Of a DNA stretch of 33,706 bases, positions 23,792 through 30,997 are shown piece by piece. A program made the position numbers and the translations under genes. The notes below the pieces were generated by a model. The model saw nothing but the letters and a program-made list of their open reading frames with translations, searched no databases and was not told the DNA's origin. The stretch is from the NCBI GenBank assembly GCA_002310115.1, contig DBYI01000103.1:53190-86895 (forward strand). Direction: 5' to 3'. The stretch's first letter is position 1; every line of letters starts with the position of its first letter. The DNA is from Ruminococcus flavefaciens (GTDB lineage Bacteria > Bacillota > Clostridia > Oscillospirales > Ruminococcaceae).

Positions 23792-23826
23792 ACATATATG
23801 GGCTGAAAAATAACCACAAAAAATAT

Positions 23827-23879
23827 GGTTGCCCCTTCAAGTATCATTTTGATATTTGAAGGGGCAACCATTATTTTTA
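23827..23879. terminator. Strong bidirectional terminator after nadE
   Basis: GGTTGCCCCTTCAA (23827-23840) pairs with TTGAAGGGGCAACC (23856-23869); inner bases extend the stem to about 19 bp with loop ATTTT. A run on the left, T run on the right. It marks the left edge of the AT-rich island. Confidence 0.9.
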
Positions 23880-24067
23880 ATTTAAAATAATGATAACTTA
23901 TCGTTTTTTCAAAAAAGGGTATAACAAACAATATCAAAAGAAAAAGTTTTCTATGGTATATAAAGTTATGTTTGTCATTTCAGTAAGAATTCTTAACTGC
24001 CTGTTTCTTAAAATAGTAGATTTATGAGTTACTTATATAGCTTCAGACAATAAATCTAATATAATTA

Positions 24068-24910
24068 TTAATCACCTAAATACTCTTTATAATCTTTATT
24101 TACATCAAAAATTTTTGCATGAACAGCAGCAATTTGTGCTTCTTTTGAAGGTAATTTCATGTAATCACCATATCTATATTTTAGATATTCCTTAATCTTT
24201 TCTGAACCTAATAACTTTGTATCTTCGAATGGAATATCTATAGGTTTTTCAAAAAACGATGCATCAAATAACCCACTATTAAACTTTGCTGGTGTGATCC
24301 AATAGCAATACATATAATTTTTTGTCATGTTATCATATTTATAAATACGTTTATAACAAATTTTAGCTATGGTTTGACACGGTAATACCTTTAGTGTTTT
24401 AAGTACAAAGCCCTGAAGTTTTGTTTTAGGTTTCCAATTTCGCTGCGATAATGCATATAATGTAACAAATTTTGATTCCAAGTAAACAAGCCTCTGGATA
24501 AATTTATTTCTAGGTACTTTATGCAAAATCATAATATCAACATAGATTCCATGATGCATATCCTTGCGATCTTCAAACACTTCTTCTATAAAGGTAGTTC
24601 CATTCATACGTACTTTCGCAAATTCCAGATATTTTTTTACTGTTTTCCATTCTTGAATTACAAATTGGCTTGAATTATCTTTTTTAAATGCCAATTTAAA
24701 CTTTCTGTACTGATCAGGGGTCATAAAAATATCTAAATCATCATCCCACGGAATAAAACCACCGTGTCTAATTGCCCCAAGTGCAGTTCCACCCATAATA
24801 TAATACTCAATATTGTATTTACGGCATAATCTATCTATATATTTAATTGTTTCTAATATTTTCATTTGAACTTGCCTAACTGTCTGCTTTTCGTTCATGA
24901 GTAAATTCAT
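24068..24910 (-). CDS. LicD-family phosphotransferase
   Basis: 280 residues (or 276 from the second ATG at 24898; the ribosome site AAGGA is very close to the first ATG, so the start is uncertain). GGTALGAIRHGGFIPWDDDL is the nucleotidyltransferase-fold LicD signature with the metal-binding Asp residues. The C-terminal YRYGDYMKLPS is also typical. LicD proteins move phosphocholine or related phosphate-alcohols from a CDP-activated donor onto cell-surface glycans or teichoic acids. The cytidylyltransferase gene upstream on the same strand could make the donor. Basic, with no signal peptide. The gene and its flanks are visibly more AT-rich than the enzymes on either side, suggesting transfer. 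Confidence 0.9.
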   Translation of the reverse strand: MNLLMNEKQTVRQVQMKILETIKYIDRLCRKYNIEYYIMGGTALGAIRHGGFIPWDDDLDIFMTPDQYRKFKLAFKKDNSSQFVIQEWKTVKKYLEFAKVRMNGTTFIEEVFEDRKDMHHGIYVDIMILHKVPRNKFIQRLVYLESKFVTLYALSQRNWKPKTKLQGFVLKTLKVLPCQTIAKICYKRIYKYDNMTKNYMYCYWITPAKFNSGLFDASFFEKPIDIPFEDTKLLGSEKIKEYLKYRYGDYMKLPSKEAQIAAVHAKIFDVNKDYKEYLGD

Positions 24911-25214
24911 TCCTTTCTCTCATATATAACATCAAAATAAACTTCTTTAAGAACTTGTACATAAGTTTTTCCACATACAGTTCCTTGCGTCTCCTTCGAG
25001 TTATCTTATATTCTAAACTACTTCACCTACCGCCCATATATTCCACGTGCACATAAAATTGGTGAATAGTTTTGTCCCATGTCCTTTGTAATGTTTCCGT
25101 GTTTCAGTCCTTCGTTACGCATATTTTGCATGCTTCACTGCAAAACTATGACCTAATCTGACTGCTACAACTCATTTTTACACCATTGTGTTCGCACTTT
25201 TTTCAAACACAGTT
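24911..25214. other. Intergenic stretch between the cytidylyltransferase and licD-like genes
   Basis: 304 bp with no supported gene. On the minus strand, broken frames with protein-like composition occur (for example LQRTWDKTIHQFYVHVEYMG near 25050-25110, then RRRKELYVEKLMYKFLK nearer 24950), separated by stops. This could be the remnant of a gene that once lay between the two; I do not recognise it. Confidence 0.35.
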
Positions 25215-25631
25215 TTATTTATTAAGTCTTTCTCTAAGAATAGTTGATGAAATACCATCTGTATGATCAAGATAGACTACATCACAACCAACTTTCGCAA
25301 AATCTATTTCATACTGATTCCAAGAAGAAGTACCTTTCCAGTCTGAGCCAACAAAAACAGCGTTGACATTATATTTCTTAATAACTTCTAGTTTATCCAT
25401 ATTTTCCTGAGGTATAACTTTATCAACATATTTAATTGCACTAACAATAGCCATTCTATCCTTTTCACATATAATAGGTGTTTTATTTTTACGAGTTTGG
25501 CAAAGCTCATCAGTAGTTACTCCAACAATCAAATATTCGCATTGTTCTTTTGCTCTTTGGATAATATTTAGATGTCCTATGTGAAACATATCAAATACAC
25601 CTGATGTGTATCCAATTTTATATTTTTTCAT
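25215..25631 (-). CDS. Cytidylyltransferase (TagD / glycerol-3-phosphate or phosphocholine type)
   Basis: 138 residues. GYTSGVFDMFHIGHLNII contains the HxGH nucleotide-binding motif (HIGH, 17-20), and the C-terminal TDGISSTILRERL is the ISSTxLR motif of the CTP:alcohol-phosphate cytidylyltransferases. It should form a CDP-linked alcohol (CDP-glycerol, CDP-choline or similar) in the cytoplasm. The neighbouring LicD-type transferase suggests the product is used to decorate a surface polymer. The substrate cannot be told from sequence alone. AGGAG with 9-nt spacing supports the start. The length is normal for the family. Confidence 0.88.
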   Translation of the reverse strand: MKKYKIGYTSGVFDMFHIGHLNIIQRAKEQCEYLIVGVTTDELCQTRKNKTPIICEKDRMAIVSAIKYVDKVIPQENMDKLEVIKKYNVNAVFVGSDWKGTSSWNQYEIDFAKVGCDVVYLDHTDGISSTILRERLNK

Positions 25632-26501
25632 TGCTTTTTTCTCCTATTGAACTATTTTTCATTTCATAGCACTCATTCTTACAGGTAATAGCCACTTGAA
25701 CAACATAATCTCGCATAATATTAGATTGTTCAAGCAGTTCAAACTCATGTTTAGTATTCGCAATTCTGCTCATGCAGAGAATAATAAACACTATTATTGT
25801 GCTAATGATGCAAACAAATCAAATGCTCTTTTATTGTATAATATACATTTTTCATCTAATCCTCCTCAATAATAATTCACTCTATTAATCTGAGTAAACT
25901 AATTGGCAGCAAACACATCCAAAAGATTAGTGCAATCAGAAAGGAATACTTTTCCTTTTCATAAACTGCTTTTTATTTAATATCTCTTTTTAGTATGACT
26001 ATTTTAGTAAATCTTACTTTACATCGTTTCCGAGTAAAGCTAAAACACTGGTGTTACTGCTAGTTTTGGAAATAGATGTTTTTGCAATAGCTGTAAAAAT
26101 GCACTCTAATAAGGCGTTGTCACTTACCTCTTATTCTACAGGGAAAAAAGTCATAACTTCTGCGTGGTCTTCATAATAAGTTTGTTTTTCATTTTTACAT
26201 TTTTTTGAATATTAATTTACAAGTGCAACATCAGTTTATTCCGTCACTATTAAGTTCTAATTGCTTCAATAACAGAATAATGCATTTTGCAAACGATTAA
26301 ATCTTATCACATATTACTGCGAATGTCAAGACTATTTTTGCTATTAACCGGTAATATAGGAAAAAGAAGATAATATTCACACTCTGCCAGCATTATGGCA
26401 ACACAAAAAGGCCGTGGATTGAACTTTCAAAAGATGACATGTAGATTTATATTTTTAGCAAACTTAATCTTCATTAACACAACATGACCAGTATATCACT
26501 G
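25632..26501. other. Gene-poor AT-rich stretch with decayed frames
   Basis: About 870 bp without an intact gene. It holds the upstream region of the cytidylyltransferase gene (no convincing consensus promoter seen), a decayed minus-strand frame at 26014-26211, and a short plus-strand tail ending KRPWIELSKDDM with TAG at 26442-26444. No tRNA or clear structured RNA was seen. Confidence 0.5.
26014..26211 (-). pseudogene. Possible decayed coding remnant
   Basis: One minus-strand frame reads through 65 codons with a single internal stop: ...NEKQTYYEDHAEVMTFFPVE, stop, EVSDNALLECIFTAIAKTSI... and ends NDVK, TAA. The composition is protein-like for such an AT-rich region, but there is no clear start, no ribosome site and no family I recognise. 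It could be chance. Confidence 0.25.
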
Positions 26502-26537
26502 AAAACAGCTGCACTCAAGTTATGTGCAGCTGTTTTT
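26502..26537. terminator. Strong bidirectional terminator-like hairpin
   Basis: AAAACAGCTGCAC, loop TCAAGTTAT, GTGCAGCTGTTTT: a perfect 13-bp stem with A run before and T run after. No intact plus-strand gene precedes it, so it may be left over from a lost gene. It marks the right edge of the AT-rich island. Confidence 0.8.
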
Positions 26538-26626
26538 ATCAAAAATCGGTGGTCTCATTTTGAGCCCCCTAACTAGAGTTATATGAACTTATTTTTGCTA
26601 GTCTCTTTCAGTTATATCAGTCAAAG

Positions 26627-26663
26627 CAAAAAAACACCCCGCCCATTATTACGGACGGGGGTG
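26627..26663 (-). terminator. Rho-independent terminator of the LRR_5 gene
   Basis: On the minus strand CACCCCCGTCC, loop GTAATAAT, GGGCGGGGTG then TTTTTTT, starting 9 nt after the gene's stop. Confidence 0.8.
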
Positions 26664-26671
26664 TGGGATTA

Positions 26672-27130
26672 TCAAACCGCAATTGCCTTGTCAAGTCGGT
26701 GCAGAGAATGTCTTATTTCCTGCCACCTTTCGTCATCGAGTTCCGAAGTGAGTACAAACTTGTAGATCCTGCCTTCATGCAACACTTTAACCGATACAAG
26801 ATGGTCACATCCTGCAAATGCATGCTTTCCTATCTCTTTGAGAGATGATGGGATAGTAAGCTCGCTGAGATTATGGCAACCCTTGAACGCATACCAGCCC
26901 AACCTTATAGTGCTTTCAGGAAGAGCAATGCATTTCAGATTTTCACAACCGATAAATGCCGTATCAGAAATAAGCTGAACGGTATCAGGTAAAAGGATCC
27001 TTACAAGATTAGTACAGCCGTTAAAAGCTCCCTCACCGATGATGCCTACATCATCAGGAACAAAGATCTCGGTGACGTTTCTCTCGTCTTTGTACTTCTT
27101 AAGTACGCCTCTTCTGATCTTGTAATTCAT
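26672..27130 (-). CDS. Leucine-rich repeat (LRR_5 / BspA-like) protein
   Basis: 152 residues with about four tandem ~23-residue repeats of the LRR_5 type (IGEGAFNGCTNLVRILLPD, ISDTAFIGCENLKCIALPE, LGWYAFKGCHNLSELTIPS, IGKHAFAGCDHLVSVKVLH). These build a curved solenoid used for protein or surface binding. There is no signal peptide, so unlike classical BspA adhesins this short protein should be cytoplasmic. The acidic C-terminal tail (ELDDERWQEIRHSL) is not a repeat. AGGAG lies 8 nt before the start. Monocistronic, with a near-consensus promoter. Partner unknown. Confidence 0.87.
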   Translation of the reverse strand: MNYKIRRGVLKKYKDERNVTEIFVPDDVGIIGEGAFNGCTNLVRILLPDTVQLISDTAFIGCENLKCIALPESTIRLGWYAFKGCHNLSELTIPSSLKEIGKHAFAGCDHLVSVKVLHEGRIYKFVLTSELDDERWQEIRHSLHRLDKAIAV

Positions 27131-27203
27131 TCATTTTTCTCCTTATCGATTACCTCGATACATATCCCCTTGAACCTCTTTTATCTTTTATTGGTTCATT
27201 ATT

Positions 27204-27232
27204 ATTATAGCATAATCAGCACAAAAAGTCAA
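27204..27232 (-). promoter_or_regulatory. Sigma-A promoter of the LRR_5 gene
   Basis: TTGACT (27232-27227), 17-nt spacer, TATAAT (27209-27204) on the minus strand. Confidence 0.8.
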
Positions 27233-27279
27233 TAATCAGTAAAGACTTTTTCCCTATATTTGGTGAAATGCACAAAAAT

Positions 27280-27304
27280 GCCCTCCCCTGATTGAAGGGA
27301 GAGC
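27280..27304 (-). terminator. Terminator of the ABC exporter operon
   Basis: On the minus strand GCTCTCCCTTCAATCAGGGG forms the left arm and loop, closing with AGGGC and followed by ATTTTTG. It starts 21 nt after the permease stop. Confidence 0.75.
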
Positions 27305-27325
27305 AAATTTATGATATCATTTAAG

Positions 27326-30055
27326 TTATTCAACTGATTTAAGTGATTCTGCCATGTTTATACGCTCAAGTTTTATCTGCATGAACAGGTTTACAGTAAT
27401 AGTGAAAAGGAAGGTAAGAAGAACGCTGTAAAGGAAACTTTTCGGTGCTATCTTCACACTAAAATCTACAAGATCCACCCTTATCTGAGCCATTACGAAG
27501 CTGTGCAGCAGTATTCCCAGCCCGACTCCCGCAACAATACCCATAGCTGTGAGTGCCAGGTTCTCACGGAGTACGTAAGCTGAAGTCTCGCGTCTGAAAA
27601 AGCCCAGTACCTTTATTGTAGCTATTTCACGCTGACGCTCTGTGATGTTGATGTTCGTAAGGTTATAAAGAACTATGAATGCAAGACCTGCCGCGCAAAT
27701 AATAACAATAAGCACAATATAGTCCAGTCTGCTCATCATCTTACTGAGCCTTACCTTTAGATCGTCAAACACCATCATCTGCATAACTCTGTTATCCTTG
27801 GATATGGCAGCCTGTGCTGCATGCACGTCAGCCCCATCTTTGAAGTTGATGAACGCACTGTTTAACGGAACATCTTCACCAAGCTGTTCACATACAGTGT
27901 CTCTACCGACGAATACCACATTGTAAACATGATTTTCAAACACCCCAGTTACCTTAACATTGAGCTCTCGCATATTATCATCTCTTAGCTTCATCATACT
28001 GCCTTTTTTGATTCCATAACGCTCAGCGATACTATGACTTACCAGAGCCTCTCCCTTCTCAGGAGGAAGAAGATTGTTTCCTCTAACGTCATGGAGACTG
28101 AAATATCTTTCCATACCGTCAAAATTCTCAGCGGCATTCAGCGTCACGCTCTTTACCTTCTTACCATACAAAAGGTCCCACGACCCTGTATACAAAAGTG
28201 CATAATCTTCAGTATTATCGTCTAACAGCTTCGTAAGCTCTTCTGGAACTCCATTCTCAGTCTTTCTGAGAACTGCAGAGGCATCCGCTACCTGTATCTC
28301 GTCGTACTGCGTATCCGCAAAGCCTGCAATGGAATCTTTAATGCCAAACCCAGTAAGAAGCAAGGCCATACATCCTCCAATGCCAAGAATCATCATAAAC
28401 AAGCGTTTTTTGTAGCGAAAAATATTTCTTATGGAAACCTTTTTAAGGAATTTGAGCCTTTTCCAGATAAAACCAACGTATTCGAGAAACACACGCTTAC
28501 CTGGTTTCGGAGCCTTTGGCCTCATTAAAGCCGCAGCTGTCTCAGAAAGCTCCATACGACAGCTGAACCAGGTTACTCCGACAGAGCACAGAAGTGATAC
28601 CAGAAGTGCGATTATGGCAAGCTCACGGCTGAAAACATACTTCATTGGCAAATTAAGGTACATAAGCGTATATGTTTTCCAAATTATCTTCGGGAAAAGA
28701 TAGGTACCTGCACCATAGCCCAGTATGCAGCCCAGAATAGCAGCCAAACCTGAATAAAACATATACTTTCCAATGACAGACCCCTCAGAATAGCCAAGGG
28801 CTTTAAGTACACCTATCTGAGTACGCTGCTCCTCGACCATTCGGCTCATGGTGGTCATACAGACCAATGCTGCAACCAGAATAAAGAACACAGGAAATAC
28901 CTTTGCAACCTGCGCTACTATATCAGAGTCGCTTTCAAAGCATGCATATCCGATATTTGTATTTCTGCCGAGCACATAAACATCAGGATTTTTCTGCTTA
29001 GCAAGCTCTTTTTCGCCATTTTTAAGTTCCGCCTCTGCGTCCTTTATCTGCTTTTCATAATCGGATAAAGAACTCTCATACTCCGCAAGTCCATTTTCAT
29101 AATCTGCATAAGCAGTATTATACTGCTCTATACCCGAAGCATACTGCTCTGGCATAACATCCTTTATCTGCTGAAGCTGAGCAAGCTGTTCGTCAAGCTG
29201 AGCCTTTCCGTCGTCAAGTTTCTTCTTTGCTTCTTCAAGCTTCTGCTGACCATCAATACGCTTATCTTCAAGCTCCTTTCTTCCGTTCTGAAGCTTTTCC
29301 TCAGCTTCTTTGTAGACCTTATCAAACCTTATATCTACACGCGACTGTGCTATATCCTTCCATTGTTCTTCCCTGCCATCCATATATTCCTCATACTCAT
29401 CGGAATAAATGGTATAATCCTGATTGAAGCGCACATAAGCCTCGGTATAGACTTCCATATCAAAAGCGTCTTTCGGGAAATATGCGAATAGTTTCACTTC
29501 GCCGTCGCCAAGCGAGGAGTTTCCTCTCTCGAAATTGATATACATTGGTGACTCAACCCAACCAACGATATTATAAACATCGTATTTAAACCTTTTTTTG
29601 ATTGATTCAGGAGTACTTCCTGCCACCGTTATCGTGGTTCCAACGTTGAATTTGCCTCTTTCCAGAAGGCATTCATTATCTTTTTCAGGCATTCTTCCTG
29701 ATGTGAGTCTGAGCTTGTTGACATTATCCGTGATTGAGTGAGCTCTCACAACATACTGTGTATCTCCTGCCGAAAGGAAGTCAGCAGAATAAGCCCCCTC
29801 GGCACAGCGAACATCATCGCGCCCAGCAAATTCATTAATATCCTCATCAGTCCAGCCTATGGCAGACATTAACCTGTAATCATATAGCTGATTCTCCTCA
29901 AGGAATCTGTTTATGGTGTCAACCATAGCTGGAGTAGTTATCCTTACGCCTGTAAAGAAGCCTACTCCGAGAGCTATTATAGCTAAAATAGCAAAAAAAC
30001 GTCCAAACGAGCCTCGTATCTCGCGAAGCGCAGTCTTTTTTATAGCAGATCTCAT
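27326..30055 (-). CDS. FtsX-type ABC transporter permease with large extracytoplasmic coiled coil
   Basis: 909 residues. An N-terminal membrane segment (about 18-40) is followed by a large outside domain, then a three-helix FtsX/MacB block (about 385-505), a second membrane segment (about 555-575), a second outside domain and a second FtsX block (about 775-900). In the first outside domain, residues ~240-365 are a heptad-like coiled coil rich in Lys, Glu and Gln with repeated LxxGKxxL-type units. LKALGYSEGSV and IKVLGFFRRET are the conserved cytoplasmic loops that contact the ATPase. Large permeases of this kind export or sense peptides, lipids or antibiotics; the substrate is unknown. The start lies 4 nt after the ATPase stop, so translation is probably coupled. 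Confidence 0.9.
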   Translation of the reverse strand: MRSAIKKTALREIRGSFGRFFAILAIIALGVGFFTGVRITTPAMVDTINRFLEENQLYDYRLMSAIGWTDEDINEFAGRDDVRCAEGAYSADFLSAGDTQYVVRAHSITDNVNKLRLTSGRMPEKDNECLLERGKFNVGTTITVAGSTPESIKKRFKYDVYNIVGWVESPMYINFERGNSSLGDGEVKLFAYFPKDAFDMEVYTEAYVRFNQDYTIYSDEYEEYMDGREEQWKDIAQSRVDIRFDKVYKEAEEKLQNGRKELEDKRIDGQQKLEEAKKKLDDGKAQLDEQLAQLQQIKDVMPEQYASGIEQYNTAYADYENGLAEYESSLSDYEKQIKDAEAELKNGEKELAKQKNPDVYVLGRNTNIGYACFESDSDIVAQVAKVFPVFFILVAALVCMTTMSRMVEEQRTQIGVLKALGYSEGSVIGKYMFYSGLAAILGCILGYGAGTYLFPKIIWKTYTLMYLNLPMKYVFSRELAIIALLVSLLCSVGVTWFSCRMELSETAAALMRPKAPKPGKRVFLEYVGFIWKRLKFLKKVSIRNIFRYKKRLFMMILGIGGCMALLLTGFGIKDSIAGFADTQYDEIQVADASAVLRKTENGVPEELTKLLDDNTEDYALLYTGSWDLLYGKKVKSVTLNAAENFDGMERYFSLHDVRGNNLLPPEKGEALVSHSIAERYGIKKGSMMKLRDDNMRELNVKVTGVFENHVYNVVFVGRDTVCEQLGEDVPLNSAFINFKDGADVHAAQAAISKDNRVMQMMVFDDLKVRLSKMMSRLDYIVLIVIICAAGLAFIVLYNLTNINITERQREIATIKVLGFFRRETSAYVLRENLALTAMGIVAGVGLGILLHSFVMAQIRVDLVDFSVKIAPKSFLYSVLLTFLFTITVNLFMQIKLERINMAESLKSVE

Positions 30056-30059
30056 AGCT

Positions 30060-30764
30060 TCACCACTCTATTTCTGAAATATCTGCAGGCTTTTCATTCA
30101 TACGAATACCTGAAACAGTACCGTTTTTGACAGTTATAATACGATCAGCCATAGGAGTAAGTGCTTGATTGTGAGTGATAACTACTACTGTCATTCCCTT
30201 TTCACGACAGGTGTCCTGTAAAAGCTTCAATACTGCCTTACCAGTGGAATAGTCAAGTGCTCCTGTAGGCTCATCACACAGGAGAAGTTTCGGATTTTTA
30301 GCAAGAGCACGAGCAATAGCTACACGCTGCTGCTCACCACCCGAGAGCTGTGCAGGAAAATTCTTTATACGATCGGAAAGCCCAACCTGATCCAGAACTT
30401 TTTTCGCATCAAGAGGGTCTCGGCATATCTGAGAAGCTAGCTCCACATTTTCAAGAGCAGTAAGGTTCTGCACTAGGTTATAAAATTGAAAAACAAAACC
30501 AACGTCATAGCGCCTGTAAGCAGTGAGCTTTCTTTTACTGAGGGATGATATCACCGTACCATCAAGTGTAACACTGCCGCTGGTAAGAGTATCCATGCCG
30601 CCGAGTATATTGAGTATGGTGGTCTTTCCTGCACCGGAAGCCCCAACTATAATACAGAATTCTCCCTTGTTTATCTCAAAGCTGGCATCATTAAGGGCAT
30701 GTATCTCCACCTCGCCCGTCTTATATGTCTTTTTTACATTTTTGAATTCAACGTACGCGCTCAT
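30060..30764 (-). CDS. ABC transporter ATP-binding protein (LolD/MacB type)
   Basis: 234 residues from ATG 30764 (MSAYVEFKNVKKTY; AGGA 5 nt upstream); an upstream in-frame ATG at 30800 lacks a better site. It has Walker A GASGAGKT (41-48), Q-loop FQFYNLV, signature LSGGEQQR, Walker B LLLCDEP, D-loop GALD and H-loop ITHN. The sequence type (MDTLTSGSVTLDG, RRYDVGFVFQ) is that of the ATPases that pair with FtsX-like permeases. It powers the permease encoded directly downstream. Confidence 0.95.
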   Translation of the reverse strand: MSAYVEFKNVKKTYKTGEVEIHALNDASFEINKGEFCIIVGASGAGKTTILNILGGMDTLTSGSVTLDGTVISSLSKRKLTAYRRYDVGFVFQFYNLVQNLTALENVELASQICRDPLDAKKVLDQVGLSDRIKNFPAQLSGGEQQRVAIARALAKNPKLLLCDEPTGALDYSTGKAVLKLLQDTCREKGMTVVVITHNQALTPMADRIITVKNGTVSGIRMNEKPADISEIEW

Positions 30765-30831
30765 AGTATTCCTTTCCGCAGTCATATCCGCATCATGCAA
30801 TGACTTGCCTTTTTTTCAAGCTCATTTTTAA

Positions 30832-30860
30832 ATTATACCACAATTGTTTCAGTGTGTAAA
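30832..30860 (-). promoter_or_regulatory. Sigma-A promoter of the ABC exporter operon
   Basis: TTTACA (30860-30855), 17-nt spacer, TATAAT (30837-30832) on the minus strand. Confidence 0.75.
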
Positions 30861-30920
30861 GAAAAAGCCTTGTCCAATAAAAATAACATCATTATTTCAT
30901 CATAATCATCATTTTTTATG

Positions 30921-30949
30921 TTTACAACAGACAAAAAATGCGTTATAAT
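30921..30949 (+). promoter_or_regulatory. Sigma-A promoter of the GH30 gene
   Basis: TTTACA (30921-30926), 17-nt spacer, TATAAT (30944-30949), about 50 nt upstream of the start codon. Confidence 0.8.
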
Positions 30950-30997
30950 GTTAGTAACATATTGTTTGTGATTTATTACCTGAAAGGAGCATCCAAC

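Noticed and set aside
26355..26444. Plus-strand fragment ending KRPWIELSKDDM before a stop
   Set aside because: About 30 codons with no start, ribosome site or recognised family; mentioned only as possible debris in the AT-rich island.
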